A stretch of DNA of 64,000 nucleotides. It comes from Leishmania martiniquensis (taxonomy: Eukaryota; Euglenozoa; Kinetoplastea; Trypanosomatida; Trypanosomatidae). Shown here one piece after another: positions 10,941 to 21,877 of the stretch (positions are counted from its first letter, which is position 1; each line of letters opens with the position of its first letter). The notes below the pieces were generated by a model that worked only from the letters and a program-made list of their open reading frames with translations, ran no database searches and was not told the DNA's origin. The position numbers and the translations under genes are program-made. The stretch spans positions 558,001 through 622,000 of the forward strand of contig NC_090165.1 of NCBI RefSeq assembly GCF_017916325.1, given 5' to 3'.

Positions 10941-12419
10941 ATGCGTACGTGTGGCGTCTTGCGCTGTGCTGCCGGGACGGTGGCTTCAGGGGCAGCCGCA
11001 GGCGTCTCTGGCACCTCCTCGTTCCAGCCCTCGTCGTATTCGCCCGCGTCTGTCTACAGCCCCTCTCACGCGTTTCGTGCGCGCGACATAACCCTGCGTG
11101 TGCCCAGCAAAGACAAACTCCTGCGCTTCACCTTCTGCTCTACTCGCCACCTCCTCTCGGAGGCAATTCGTCGGCACGACCTCCTGCGCAGCACCGGAGC
11201 TCACCTTGACTTCCTGCAGCTGCTGGGAACACAGCTCACCTTTGCGAACCTCCTTGCTTCGGCACTGGAGGGCGAGGAGCGAGTGGAGGTTCGGTTCACC
11301 GCGGAGGAGGCCACCATCTTGACAGAGGCGTTGGCGCTAGGGGAGTGTCGGTGCTACCTTCGGTCCGAGTATAATGCGCAGCTAGAGGAGCGCGGTCTGC
11401 CGACGTTTCCGCTGCGCGTGAGTCGTATCATGTACCGCCAGGAGAAACCCTTTACGTCGGTAGTGCATGCTGATCTGGCGGAGATTTTGCAGCCACCACC
11501 TGACGTCGTCTCCAGCACCGCTGCCGTTGCCACACACACAAGCGAAGCTAACGATGTGCCGCTCTCTCTGTATCTGCCGGGCATATTCAGGCAAGTGCCT
11601 TTGGAGGCGTGGAAGCGCTTCTTCTCCTACAACAGCAGCCTGCACGCCTACAACTACCTGCGCCGATCCGAGGGCTGCGTCCCAGTCGTGTGGCTGCACT
11701 CTCGGATCGACGCCACCAGTTTGCTGCACCACGGCTTCCTGAACACCGACGGCAATGCTGCAAGTGCATCACAGCAGTATGATGCAGCCTGCAGTGACGC
11801 GGTCAAGGAAAAGAAGGTACAAGAAGTCCAGCGAGCGCTTTCGCATGCCATTCCGCTTAGCTTCGGTGTTGTGGTGACGCCGCTGGCCGCCGGAGTTTCG
11901 GTGGACCGCCGCGTAGGCCAGCTGAACCGCGTAGTGCTAAAGGCTGCCGCACAGCTGAGCGCATCGTCGGAAGGCGGTGCGACAACCATCTCGCCTCTGC
12001 AGCCACTAGTAGATAGATGCGCAGAGAGGCACACCACGTGCCAGCACATCCTTTCGCTGGTTTCGGGTGACCACGATGGCGCCTATCAAGCCGCGGTGGC
12101 GGCTCGGCAGTACAGCGACGATCCGGGGCAGGTGGCGGCGCTAGTGAACCCCATACGGCGAGCGTTAGGGGTGCATGACTTTGTCATTCCGCTCGCCGCA
12201 ACGGAAGCGGAGCGGGCCGGGCTAGACTTTTTCTGTCGCTGCTCGAGGCAGAACATCGTGAGCTCCCTCGTCTCCGCGTCCTTACATACGCTGGAGTCGT
12301 TGAAGGAGAGCGGCAACACAGTTTGCTGCTCCTTTTGTGGACGGCAATACATCCTGGCAGACGCGGAGTGGCACGAGCTCGTGAAGGCTCGATCTGCGTC
12401 CACTTCACCGCAGCGATGA
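10941..12419 (+). CDS. Redox-regulated chaperone Hsp33 family protein
   Basis: Hsp33 is a holdase chaperone that is kept inactive by a zinc-bound four-cysteine domain and is switched on by oxidation. The 492-aa product shows the family core after an N-terminal extension: the block around residues 225-255 with FSYNSSLHAYNYLRRSE then VVWLHSRID, and the C-terminal redox switch with Cys432-x-Cys434 and Cys463-x-x-Cys466 in the typical setting FCRCS ... CSFCGRQY. An additional cysteine (462) sits directly before the CxxC. The N-terminal about 50 residues (MRTCGVLRC..., rich in Ala/Ser, no acids early on) may be an organelle-targeting sequence; bacterial Hsp33 is about 290 aa, so this protein is much longer through the N-terminal extension and Ser/Ala-rich inserts near residues 180-200 and 270-285. 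Hsp33 is bacterial in origin and patchy in eukaryotes. Confidence 0.88.
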   Translation: MRTCGVLRCAAGTVASGAAAGVSGTSSFQPSSYSPASVYSPSHAFRARDITLRVPSKDKLLRFTFCSTRHLLSEAIRRHDLLRSTGAHLDFLQLLGTQLTFANLLASALEGEERVEVRFTAEEATILTEALALGECRCYLRSEYNAQLEERGLPTFPLRVSRIMYRQEKPFTSVVHADLAEILQPPPDVVSSTAAVATHTSEANDVPLSLYLPGIFRQVPLEAWKRFFSYNSSLHAYNYLRRSEGCVPVVWLHSRIDATSLLHHGFLNTDGNAASASQQYDAACSDAVKEKKVQEVQRALSHAIPLSFGVVVTPLAAGVSVDRRVGQLNRVVLKAAAQLSASSEGGATTISPLQPLVDRCAERHTTCQHILSLVSGDHDGAYQAAVAARQYSDDPGQVAALVNPIRRALGVHDFVIPLAATEAERAGLDFFCRCSRQNIVSSLVSASLHTLESLKESGNTVCCSFCGRQYILADAEWHELVKARSASTSPQR

Positions 12420-15400
12420 AACTCTGTTGAACAAGAGGGGGGTGACCCTGGACCCCGTTTTTTTCCTCACGCACCGTTTGGTGCGACTTGCCACACTCAG
12501 CATATGCCCTTGTGCGTCACAGATTTGGTTTCTGCTCCCCCTCCCCTTCGAAGACACAGGCGCTGTGCACAAAATACGGCTGCACAGAGTGCCGTAGAAG
12601 CATCTTGCCGGGGTGTCCCCGGTGAGAGGGAAGGCATGACGTTGTACAGTACAGCCTTGTGTGCGTGTGTGTGTGTAGTGCTGGCATGCTCACCGCTGTG
12701 TGAGAGTGTCGTGAACTCGATTTCTGCTCCCTACCCCCTTTCAGCCACCATCTCTCACACTGCTCCGTCTTTCGTTCGTCCCCACTTTTGTGCTGTGAAA
12801 TGGGCCTTGCTTGACTCCACGACTCACCAAGGGCCGCCCTTGATGTTGGGGCGCGCCTTTGCGGACAGAGCAACCCCAGAGCCCAGGGCCCCCCCACACA
12901 CGCTGCGCGGGGAAGCCGAGGAGCCTTACCCGACGCCTTATCCTCATGAAGCGCCAAGCTGCATTTGCCGTTGAGAGCGTCAAGCACCCACGGTGCAGAG
13001 GCCACGGCAGCGTACCGTTGCGGATGCCGGAGGCCAGTCACTAGATGACGCTTCGTCGGTTCGACCGGCGGCGGTGGCTTTTATCGTTGCAACTTGTGAC
13101 GAAGGCGATGCACCAGCGCCACTCGAGAGTATCGTACGGGGCCCTCACTCCGCCCGCTGATGCGGCGGCCAAGCCATCCCTGGGGAGAAAAGCTGAAGGG
13201 GGGTGACCGGACACATCGCAGAGGCGGCCGTGATGTGATCTGTGTATCCGGCAGTGGGTAAGGCTTGAGGTACGAACCCCACCCACGTGACCGAGCTCTC
13301 ACTGCTGTAAGGCGACTCCGTGACGACTTTGCAGCGCCAGAGGAAGATGGGGGTGGGGAGTGAAGTGGGCGTTTGGCCCGCGTTGTGGTGTGTGGCAGGG
13401 CCAACGGAAGCTTTGGAGGAAGAAGTGGCGAATACACGCGTGCATCGCTACTTGTCGTGCTGCGCATGCTTCCACCAGTATGGCTGTACACACTTACACA
13501 CACACACACACACACACAGACACACAGAGAGACGAGGGCGCCCGCGGCTCCGCTGAAGTCGAGTCACCTTCTACCACTCTGCAGAAGCACTTTGGCGTGC
13601 TCCAGCGAGTATCGCCCATTCCTTCGTCTCACCGGCTCGAGCACCCGCATTCATCTTAGCTTATGATAACTGCTTGGGAAGTAAGGTGGCCAGATGACGC
13701 GGGTGCAGCTCATCAATTTTCGCTTGCTCGAACGACGGCAGGGAGACGGAGGAGAAAGAACGAAACTGTTAACCACACTCACAGTGCAGCGCGCAGGGGG
13801 AGAGAGAGAGAAAGCATTTCGCTTCCCCGGTCGGGGCGAACAAAGAAGGTTTCACCAATCATTTTCTGCGGTGGTGCCCGCGTAATCACCTTTTGGTGTT
13901 CCCTCTCAGACCGCCGCCGCTTCTTCGTTCAAGGAGCGGCTGTGACAAAGTGCGGACCACCACCCACATGCCCATACTCCGACGGATGCCACTCCGCCGG
14001 CAATCGCTCTCTGTGGCGTCTCTCCGGCCCTCGCAGAAGCGGAGAAACGAAAGGTGCCCAAGTCAACACTGCCGATGCCACACACGTGGCATTCATACGC
14101 GCATACGATCAGACGAGGGACGACCCCCCCTGCTGGGCGGGGGGGGCAAGAGGGAGGGGGCCATACGGTTCAATAAGACGCCACGGCGTCCTCCAAGCAG
14201 CTTTCAGCGGACCGGCATCGTGGGAGTAGAGCACAGCCTCCGTGATAGGTGTGCTACGCAGACTGCGTCCAACACCGGCAAAACCATTCGGCTGTTATGG
14301 CACATGCGCGCGAGGGTAAATGGCGCGTCACCAACGCAGTTTCTACCCCCCTCTCTCCCTCATCAAGGAGTTCATCTTCCCGACGAGACGGCACAGCGCG
14401 AGCCCTGCCGCCCGTGGCTTGGCGTGTGCTTCGCTGCTTGATCAGGGAGAACTCACACGCTCGTCCTTGCGGATGAAGGTGCCGCATCCCTGCACTCAGA
14501 TGCGGTCATGTGAGCGGGACCGCTTTCTCCTCGGTGCGCGTGGCGGCCCTTTTGGCCGAATAGCGCGCGAGTCCTTCTTGCTTCTTTCCACAAGAACTCC
14601 TCCGCAGAAGAGATGAGACGTGCCTCGCTCGTCAGCCAAGTGCAACAGAGATGACCCCTCCAAGTGCACCGGCGACGTGGGGTGGCCCCCCTCCTCTACA
14701 CGAATCAACCAGGCGAAGCACCTCTGATACATGCTCTCCCTGCCGATCCTCTTCTGCACACAGGACACCGCCATTCATGGTCACCAACGTCACGAGGGTA
14801 ACCACGTTCACGATTGTCCAGGATAACATGCCCTGATCCGCCACAGCACTCCGGCACGCGTCACGCGCGGCAGCGCCATACGCATCCAGGTCGAGCCGAG
14901 GCACACACGCCCTCCTGCGTTGCTGTGTGTCCATGCGAGAAGCAAGGTGGATGCGCCGCCCTTCCATCTCGGGCACAGTGAAAGTATTTATGCCGCGCAC
15001 AATCCCCTTCCCTTCCCCTCCCTGAGAAAGCGCCTTACCGGTGATGCGGTTACCTTGGACGAGGCACGACCCGACCTTCCCCGTCGCCACCGCCAGCGCC
15101 ACGTCGGCCGTCGGTGGGTGACACTTTCTCGCCGTCCTCGACATCCGGAGGCCGTTGACGTGAGCGACGTTGACGTGCCTCTGCCCCCAACGCAAACTGT
15201 CCCGTGTCTGGGGCCGACTCGCGCTCATCACCCTGACAGCATCCCATTTCAGCCAGAGAGCTGCTCTCGAGGTGCAGTAGCCATTGAGAAGGCAGAAGGG
15301 ACACGACCAGTGCCCCACGAAGACCCTGAACGCGCGAAGCAGTGCGGGCTTGGCCTCCACGGTGAGATGGAGGTTGTCGCTCGGGGATTTGGCAAGCGTG

Positions 15401-16460
15401 TGAGCCGACTGCTGCCTCAACAGGGCTAGGCGTTCTTGCTGCGGGACGCCAGACACCGCGGGGGCGCCCTTCTCCACTGACGCCAGGGGCCACCATCTCG
15501 CCCCGATCCACCCTGTTCACAGCGGCTTCGAGCATTGCTGTGCAGGACTTCTAATCCTTCGCGGAAGCCTGCGTTGTGGTGGAGGCGCCGCTGAACGGAG
15601 GCGTATCTCTGTTTGGATGTCAGAGCAGAAAGCAAGCAAGCCGGTCAAGCCACGAGGTGAGGCAGTGACTGCGTGATGGCCGCAGAAGAGCGGAGACCTC
15701 CGGCGAGTCCTCAGAGCTGTGTCCCTTCGAATTTGGTGGCGTAAACTCTTTCAATGCTCCTCAGCGGCTGTGCCAACGGCACTTCTTCTGTCGCCACGGA
15801 GAGAGTGAGAAAGTCGGGGGGGGGGGAGGCTGCCAACAGCGAAGAATATGCGAGGCATCACTCTGCTTGCGCACAGCATATCTCTGCGAAAGCGCTCAGG
15901 GTAGAGGAAAGGAGGTGCAGTTGTCGCAGGGCCAGAGATCTGAGGGCTCCACCTCAGTCCGATTTTTGTGTCCGTAGAAGCAATAGAGTGGCTCGCCCTT
16001 CCACCACCTTTCAGCCACCCCGTACCACTGCCTTCGATCGCCCGACGTTGTTGCTCGGTGAAGTACAGTACATAAGCACACTTACCCACACACGAACGGG
16101 TCGCTGTCGCGCACGGCTGCCGGGGAGAAAAGAGAACAAAAGCAGCCAAAGAAACGGATGGCGCACTGATGATGCGTGTTTTTGTTTGCTTCCTTTATTT
16201 TTCAAATTCTGCGAGTTGCGCACTGATGTGTCTCTCCTCCGCCACACAGCCTCCCCGCTTACGCCTTTTCCCTCTCTCTTCCTCTCTCCATCTCGGCACT
16301 GTTTCTTTTTTCTGTGTGTGCTTCCTTGCGTTAAGGACTAACCGTGGCGAGCTGCTCAGTTTTCCGGTCAGTGTGCCTAGTCGCTGCGCATGCATCTGCA
16401 CTATTTTTCACCTTGTGCGCATGTGTCAAGGCACTTCTGACTTCACCGGCAACCGCGAAG
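12420..16460 (+). other. Gene-free stretch, 4.0 kb
   Basis: The longest stretch without a convincing gene together with the first. It contains a (CA)12 run (13497-13520), a poly-G run (15818-15829), a GC-rich section (about 14600-15600) where both strands have long open frames, and a CT-rich section before the next gene (16250-16320). None of the frames has recognisable protein features. It may hold a decayed retroelement, but I cannot demonstrate one. Confidence 0.5.
13497..13520. repeat. (CA)12 microsatellite
   Basis: Uninterrupted CA dinucleotide repeat in a non-coding spacer. Confidence 0.9.
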
Positions 16461-17339
16461 ATGGCCTCCGAGAACCCAACGCTGAAAGAGGAGGCCTGCG
16501 TGACGGCGCTGAAGGACAGGTACCCGGCCATTCAGGCTGACGCTGCAGACGCCGGCTTCCTCAGCGAAAGCACGTATACCCGCTTCGCACGCGCGCGCAA
16601 CGGTGACATCGAGAAAGCTGCTGCGTTGCTTGGGGCCGCCCTGGAGTGGCGCCAGCAGACGAAACCCTACGCCATCACTGCAGAGGAGGTCCAAAAAGCT
16701 ATGCAGCAGACAACCCTTGTGTGCGGTGGCAGCTGTCGAAATGGATGCCCCGTAATTGCGATGGTCCTCGGCATGCGGAACGACTGCACTGTCCAGGAGC
16801 GGACGAAGCTGCTGGTGTACATTTTGGAGGAGACTCAGCGCAAGGGCTACGACCGCATCACCTGGGTCGTCGACTTTGGCGCCATGGGCACTCATCGCGA
16901 TGAGCGCAGCAGGGAGGTGCGTAAGGAGACCATGAAGATGATGCAAGACTACTATCCGGAGCGCATGGAACGCATTCTGCTCTACCGGACGCCGTGGTAC
17001 ATTCGCATGTTACTCGGCGTTGTCAAAGTTTTCATGGATGCCCGCACCGTGGAAAAGATATCGAACGCTGGAAGCACTATCGAGGAGCTGGAGAAGTTCA
17101 TTGACCGCGACCAGGTGCCGACGCTTTGCGGCGGTACCATGCAGGGCTCGACTATGACCCACCTGGAGGAGCTGCCCAACTTGAACAGCGAGGGGGCACA
17201 AAATCTCGATCCCAAGCAGCGTGCCGCAGATGAAGACGGTGGCCGCGCAATGCCAGGCGATTCGGGAGAAAAGGAGTCGGCTTCCGTGAATCTTAAAAGG
17301 GTGTCGAACGGCATGCGGACCGCGATGAACACAGCGTGA
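16461..17339 (+). CDS. CRAL-TRIO (Sec14-like) lipid-transfer protein
   Basis: Sec14-like proteins bind a phospholipid or other hydrophobic ligand in a closed pocket and move or present it to membranes and lipid kinases. The 292-aa product has both parts: a CRAL-TRIO N-terminal helical region (about residues 20-66) with the RFxRAR-type motif at 41-46 and LEWRQ, and the lipid-binding domain at about 88-227, including ITWVVDFGAMG, DYYPERMERILLYRTPW and the closing VPTLCGGT (cf. LPxxYGG). The C-terminal 60 residues are polar. ATG 16461 is chosen because upstream sequence in frame has no ATG and has UTR composition. Two out-of-frame ATGs (16390, ending at 16440, and 16421) precede it, so either the acceptor lies close to the start or there are upstream ORFs. 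Confidence 0.9.
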   Translation: MASENPTLKEEACVTALKDRYPAIQADAADAGFLSESTYTRFARARNGDIEKAAALLGAALEWRQQTKPYAITAEEVQKAMQQTTLVCGGSCRNGCPVIAMVLGMRNDCTVQERTKLLVYILEETQRKGYDRITWVVDFGAMGTHRDERSREVRKETMKMMQDYYPERMERILLYRTPWYIRMLLGVVKVFMDARTVEKISNAGSTIEELEKFIDRDQVPTLCGGTMQGSTMTHLEELPNLNSEGAQNLDPKQRAADEDGGRAMPGDSGEKESASVNLKRVSNGMRTAMNTA

Positions 17340-19972
17340 GCAACGCACGGCCGCCGCCGCACCAGCAGCTCCGTGGGTGGCGCAGGCGACTGCGCTCTCG
17401 CCGTTTTTATGCAGTGGTTTGCCTCGACACCTGACTCAAGCAGAGAGGAGAGCGACTGTTGGTGCTTTCTTCCTCTCTTCGCCATTCTATGCGCCTCTTG
17501 TGTAAGGCTTCCCCTCAACACGTGCCAGTCAACCACACTGAGATGCACAATGTTCCACTGGAACTGGTGCCGCGATCAAGGGCATTCTCTGAAGGGAGTG
17601 AGCCCTCGCCAAGCTGACAAGGGTGCGGTCGATGATGATGGCATGCGCTGCTCTCGCTTTCTCGTGGGCGCAGATGGCATCTTCATAAGTGATTGGCGAT
17701 TGTGCTCTGTGGTGCGAGATCGCTCAACGGATATGAGCGGCGACCTCCCCTGCAGCACCGCGCTGCGGTCTTTCTATCGCCTTTCTCTCCTCTTCACTTC
17801 CCCCTCCCTGCGCCGTTCCCCGACACCTTTGCCGGCACGCTCTCGCCGGCTGCGCCAAAGGACCCGACGCCACTGTTCAAAGGAAGCTGTACCGTCGAGC
17901 GCCGCCAACAGCCACCCTCTCATTTTACGCACTCCTCTGCCTTCCATGTGTCCTTCCATGCCTCCCACTGGCCTACCCCTTACGTAATGTGAGGCACGGA
18001 TTCCTTCGCACACACACATACACACACTAACATCGACACATACGTCAGGACAAGAGGCATATGCATACATTAGCATGGATATATATCCTCACTCGAGGCA
18101 CGGCCTGGATGGGAGGCCGGCCGTACGGGGTGAGGATGGCTGAATTGTTGCAGCGCACAGTGGCATGGTGGAGGCGCGAAGCGCTGCACTCGCGGACCGC
18201 CACAGAATACAGGAGGCAGTGGCGCGCGTGACGGTCATCACTGACGGTCACTGCCCATTCTGGCCACCCTGCGCGTGCCATGACACTGGTCGAAGGGGAA
18301 AGGCTGTTGATGGAGGTAGGTGAGGAAAACCCGCGCGGCACGTGGTAGGGGTTGTGACACAAAGACTACCAGCGCGATTGCGTGGATCGTGGACTAGGCA
18401 CACGTGTCGCAGGAGAAGCAAGAGAGGGTGCACCAGAAGCGCACGTATGCGCTCACAGAGCACGGGAAGGTGATGCCATTTGTTCTTGGCAGATACGTGG
18501 AAGGGCTCACGAAGATGCTACCCCCTTCGTTCGCCTTCACTAACGGAACTCCTGTTTGCGTTGGCTCACTTGACTCTCAACCTCGCCACGTCTGGCAAGG
18601 CGCGCAGCAGCGGCAACTCTGCAGAGGAGCTGCGTAAGCGGGTCCATCGCAATCCGCTTTCAGAGCTCTGCGAGGAGACCGTGCTGGGTACGCTGTGGAT
18701 GCGCTTCTCAGAGTTGCCCAACGGGAACAAGCCATGTGCGAGACGGCAATCGGCTGGTCTTTTGGTTGGTAATGCTCTCCTCTTGCTTGGGGTAGGCAGG
18801 GAGCGACCTCGTCACAGGCGCATGCTGCCTCCGAGATCGTCCGCGCCGCAGGCGCCACGGAAGGCATTCGCACAGCGCATTCCCCTTTTTTCAGCCATTT
18901 CACCCCCCCTCTTCTCTCTTTCGACGTGGCGCATCATGTGAGCAGCGACGGCAAGGAAATGTAAGCGAACACGCACATACACATGCACACACCGAGAGAG
19001 AGAGGGAGAGGCGCCTCTTCTTTGCCCATGCAAGGCACTGGCGAGCGGAAAACGCTTCGGCATACTAACAACGCAGTGGTAGCGCGTATGCAGGCGCATC
19101 GGCCAGAAGGTAGAGAAGCAAAGCTCTCTCGTAAACATGTGAGGGAAAGGAAGAGGCAGCGAGGACGGTGGCATCCGAGCCGCCGCCGCTTTTTACCTTC
19201 GCCTGCCCCTTGTTGCGCGACGCATGAGTGGTGTTCGGCTCTCCCTCTCTCTTTGTGCGCTGTGTGTGCGTGTGTGTATGTGGGGGGGGGCGGTCTTGCT
19301 AAGCTGCTTTCTGCTACCCACAGCCTTTTTCTGAAACTTCCAAACGCATCCGTCTCATCGAGCCCTATTCTGTGTGGGGCAATTCACATATGCGTATGCG
19401 TCCGAGTTACATGGGTGCATCGCATCCGTGTACCTTTATTGCGTTTCACACACGCTCGTAAGGCGCAATCAAAGGCAAAAAAACAGGACGGAGAAGGTGC
19501 AGGGATGGCATGCTCAGCACTTTGTACGACCTCGAAGCGGGGCGCCTTCTGTGGCCTTATGTGCTCGCTTTCACTTTCCCCGCCGCCCTCTCACCTCGAG
19601 CATCGCTCGACAGTGGGTCGCGGTGGAAGCGGAAGTGCAATGCAGGTGCTCAAAAATGCAGCCGAGAGAACGATAGGGGCACGTCTCGTATCAGCGATGG
19701 AGCACAGGTAAGTGGTAGGCTGCGTCTGGTGGTGGTGGTGAGGTTTCGCACTGCCTCTGACTGCAGCTATAGCTATGCTGACGCACCTTTCTTTTCTCGC
19801 TTTCCCCCCTCTCTTGCGGCGACGGCAACATGTGCTTTCACTCGTAATCGTGGCGAATGCGCGTCGGTGTTGCACGTGCCTTTGCAGCACACTTGTGCGA
19901 CGGGGTAGCGTATGGTGCCTTCTCCATACTCGATCTCTTCTTTCCCTCTGTTCGGCTCCAGAGAACGCGCCC
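17340..19972 (+). other. Gene-free stretch, 2.6 kb
   Basis: CT-tracts at 17760-17800 and 19225-19260, (CA)n at 18010-18030, purine-rich tracts near 18993-19015 and a poly-G run at 19281-19290. A frame at 18480-18941 has slightly protein-like texture but no recognisable family; see findings. No gene annotated. Confidence 0.55.
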
Positions 19973-20986
19973 ATGGGCAAGCGAGTGCCAACCAAGAGGG
20001 GCGATGCTGCCGATGTCGCAGGGCACCGACTAGAGGAAGTGGCCGGTGCTAGTGCTCTCTCCAGCACATTGAGCCCTCGCACCCTTTGTCAGCAGAAGTG
20101 GGCGAAACGCGTTGACAATGCGGTGATTGCGCTGCGACATGTGCAGCAACTCCTCCAGCAACACACGACCGAGGTGGACACGGTGAAGAGGGAACTGGAG
20201 GACATTACGTACACAGCCGCCATGCTCTGGGCAGCGAACCCGGATGAGCTGCCCGCGCAGTACAGAGACAAGTATCGGCCGTCATACCGAAGGAACAGCT
20301 CAGCCAGCAGTACAAGCCGGCCAGCCGACGCCACCCCCACCGCGCAGCGCTCGGGACCAGACATCCCATCCTTGTCCGCGAGCCTCAAAGGTGACGCCTT
20401 CAGTGGAATATCAGGCGCAGCCCTCGAGAGCGTGGAGCAGGCTTTACTAGAGCTTTCCACTGTACAGCGGGCGAAGGTGTCGGCCGCGCTTCAGTCCCTC
20501 TTCTACGCACCCCCAATCGTGCCGCCCGTCATGGACAGCGCTGACGACGATTTTGTGACGGACTCGCCGGCCACGGCAGCAGATCATGCAGCTCAGCAAA
20601 AGCCCACATCTCGGACGAAGGACTTGAGGGCCCCAACAGCTGTCAGAGTGCCGTCTACGGCAGAGCCTCGAGCGACGGCATCCATCACTGACGGCGAATC
20701 GCTAGTCTCTGCGACCGGGCGGTACGCTTGCATCCCGCCGTCTCTCTTTCTCGCCATGAAGGAGCTGCAGATGCGGCGAGTCAATCTAGAAGCGCAGCTG
20801 ACGACTTCCGCCAACGCCACCGCCCAACAGCTACAGCGGTTTCGACTGCTGCAGGAGGAGCTGATGGTCTCGCAGTACGGTCTGGATGCGGCGCGACGTG
20901 ATCCGAAGCAGACGAACCAGCGCCAGCGCCTCGAACAGCAACGGGAGCAGCAAACGCCACCTGAAGACGGCATTGTCTCATCGTAA
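19973..20986 (+). CDS. Hypothetical coiled-coil protein (337 aa)
   Basis: Family not recognised. ATG 19973 follows a CT-rich stretch and an AG at about 19961 and is the first ATG after it; the frame is open further upstream but with UTR composition. Predicted coiled coil near residues 43-85 (QQLLQQHTTEVDTVKRELED), a Ser/Ala/Pro-rich disordered middle (about 105-150 and 190-250), and a second helical segment near 255-310 rich in Gln, Arg and Leu. The tail is Gln-rich with RQRLEQQREQQ. No membrane segment, no enzyme motif. The composition suits a cytoskeletal or scaffold protein, but that is only inference from texture. Confidence 0.7.
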   Translation: MGKRVPTKRGDAADVAGHRLEEVAGASALSSTLSPRTLCQQKWAKRVDNAVIALRHVQQLLQQHTTEVDTVKRELEDITYTAAMLWAANPDELPAQYRDKYRPSYRRNSSASSTSRPADATPTAQRSGPDIPSLSASLKGDAFSGISGAALESVEQALLELSTVQRAKVSAALQSLFYAPPIVPPVMDSADDDFVTDSPATAADHAAQQKPTSRTKDLRAPTAVRVPSTAEPRATASITDGESLVSATGRYACIPPSLFLAMKELQMRRVNLEAQLTTSANATAQQLQRFRLLQEELMVSQYGLDAARRDPKQTNQRQRLEQQREQQTPPEDGIVSS

Positions 20987-21877
20987 GGTACCATGAAGAG
21001 AGAGAGGTATGCTGCTGTGTCTTTGTGGCTGTGCTTCTATGAGTTTCTTCTGGGAGTCGTATCACAGGACGGGCGCCGTGAGCGCTGCGCTGCACTGCCC
21101 CCGCTCCCGCCTCGTTTTCCTTTTGCGCTGCCTGCTGTGTTTTTGCCCCTCCCTTTCATCTTTTCTCGTCTACTTTCTCACGCCTCGCGCCTCTGCCTCC
21201 CTCTCCCCTTCACTTCCCCCGTCAAACTGCCTCCTTTCCCCCCATTCACAGTGTCAAACGGCACGGTGCTTTTCAGGTGTGTCTGGAGGTGGAGGAGGTG
21301 GAGAGCACACCTCGAGTAGCTGTAGCTGCCAACAGCGTCTCGCTGCTGCCTTCATCCCTCACCTCTTTTGCGCTTTGCAGCAACGCAGGCGCTGTGGGAG
21401 AACGGAAGGAAAAGGTGCGGATCTGTGAGAGGGGCGACGCGGAGGATGGTCCGTCACCCTCATGTAGAGGAGGCTTTCTCAGTGCCTCAATGCCTTGATC
21501 TTCACGAAGCAAAACAAACGACACAGCAGGACACCTGACAGCCGCCTCCTCTCGCCGCCACGGCAGCAGAGCACCAGCGAACAGATAAGGTTCGCCCAGG
21601 AGTGAGAACGGCAATGCATTTGTGCGCAGCACGCAAGGCGACCCTCTTTTTTGGAGGGGGGAGGGTTGTTGTTTTCGCGCGCGCATGCACATGTGCTCAT
21701 CTTCCCCACGTCATGGAAGGCGTGCAGCAAGCAAGCATGCATGCCTTACGCATGGGTAACCCCCCTCTTGCCGCACTCTGCATATGTGTGTGTGTGTCGC
21801 CCCACCCCTTCACCATTACCATCGTCAAAGCATCGAGCACATAAGCAGCTGGCCACGTATATGCTGGGCCGAAAGGG
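20987..21877 (+). other. Gene-free stretch, 0.9 kb
   Basis: A CT-rich block at 21090-21245 is the strongest pyrimidine tract; GT-rich stretch near 21785-21800 follows. No gene seen. Confidence 0.6.

Noticed and set aside
14632..15477. 281-codon minus-strand frame in the 4-kb spacer
   Set aside because: No motif, composition like a GC-rich spacer, opposite the direction of the cluster. Kept only as a finding, not as a gene.
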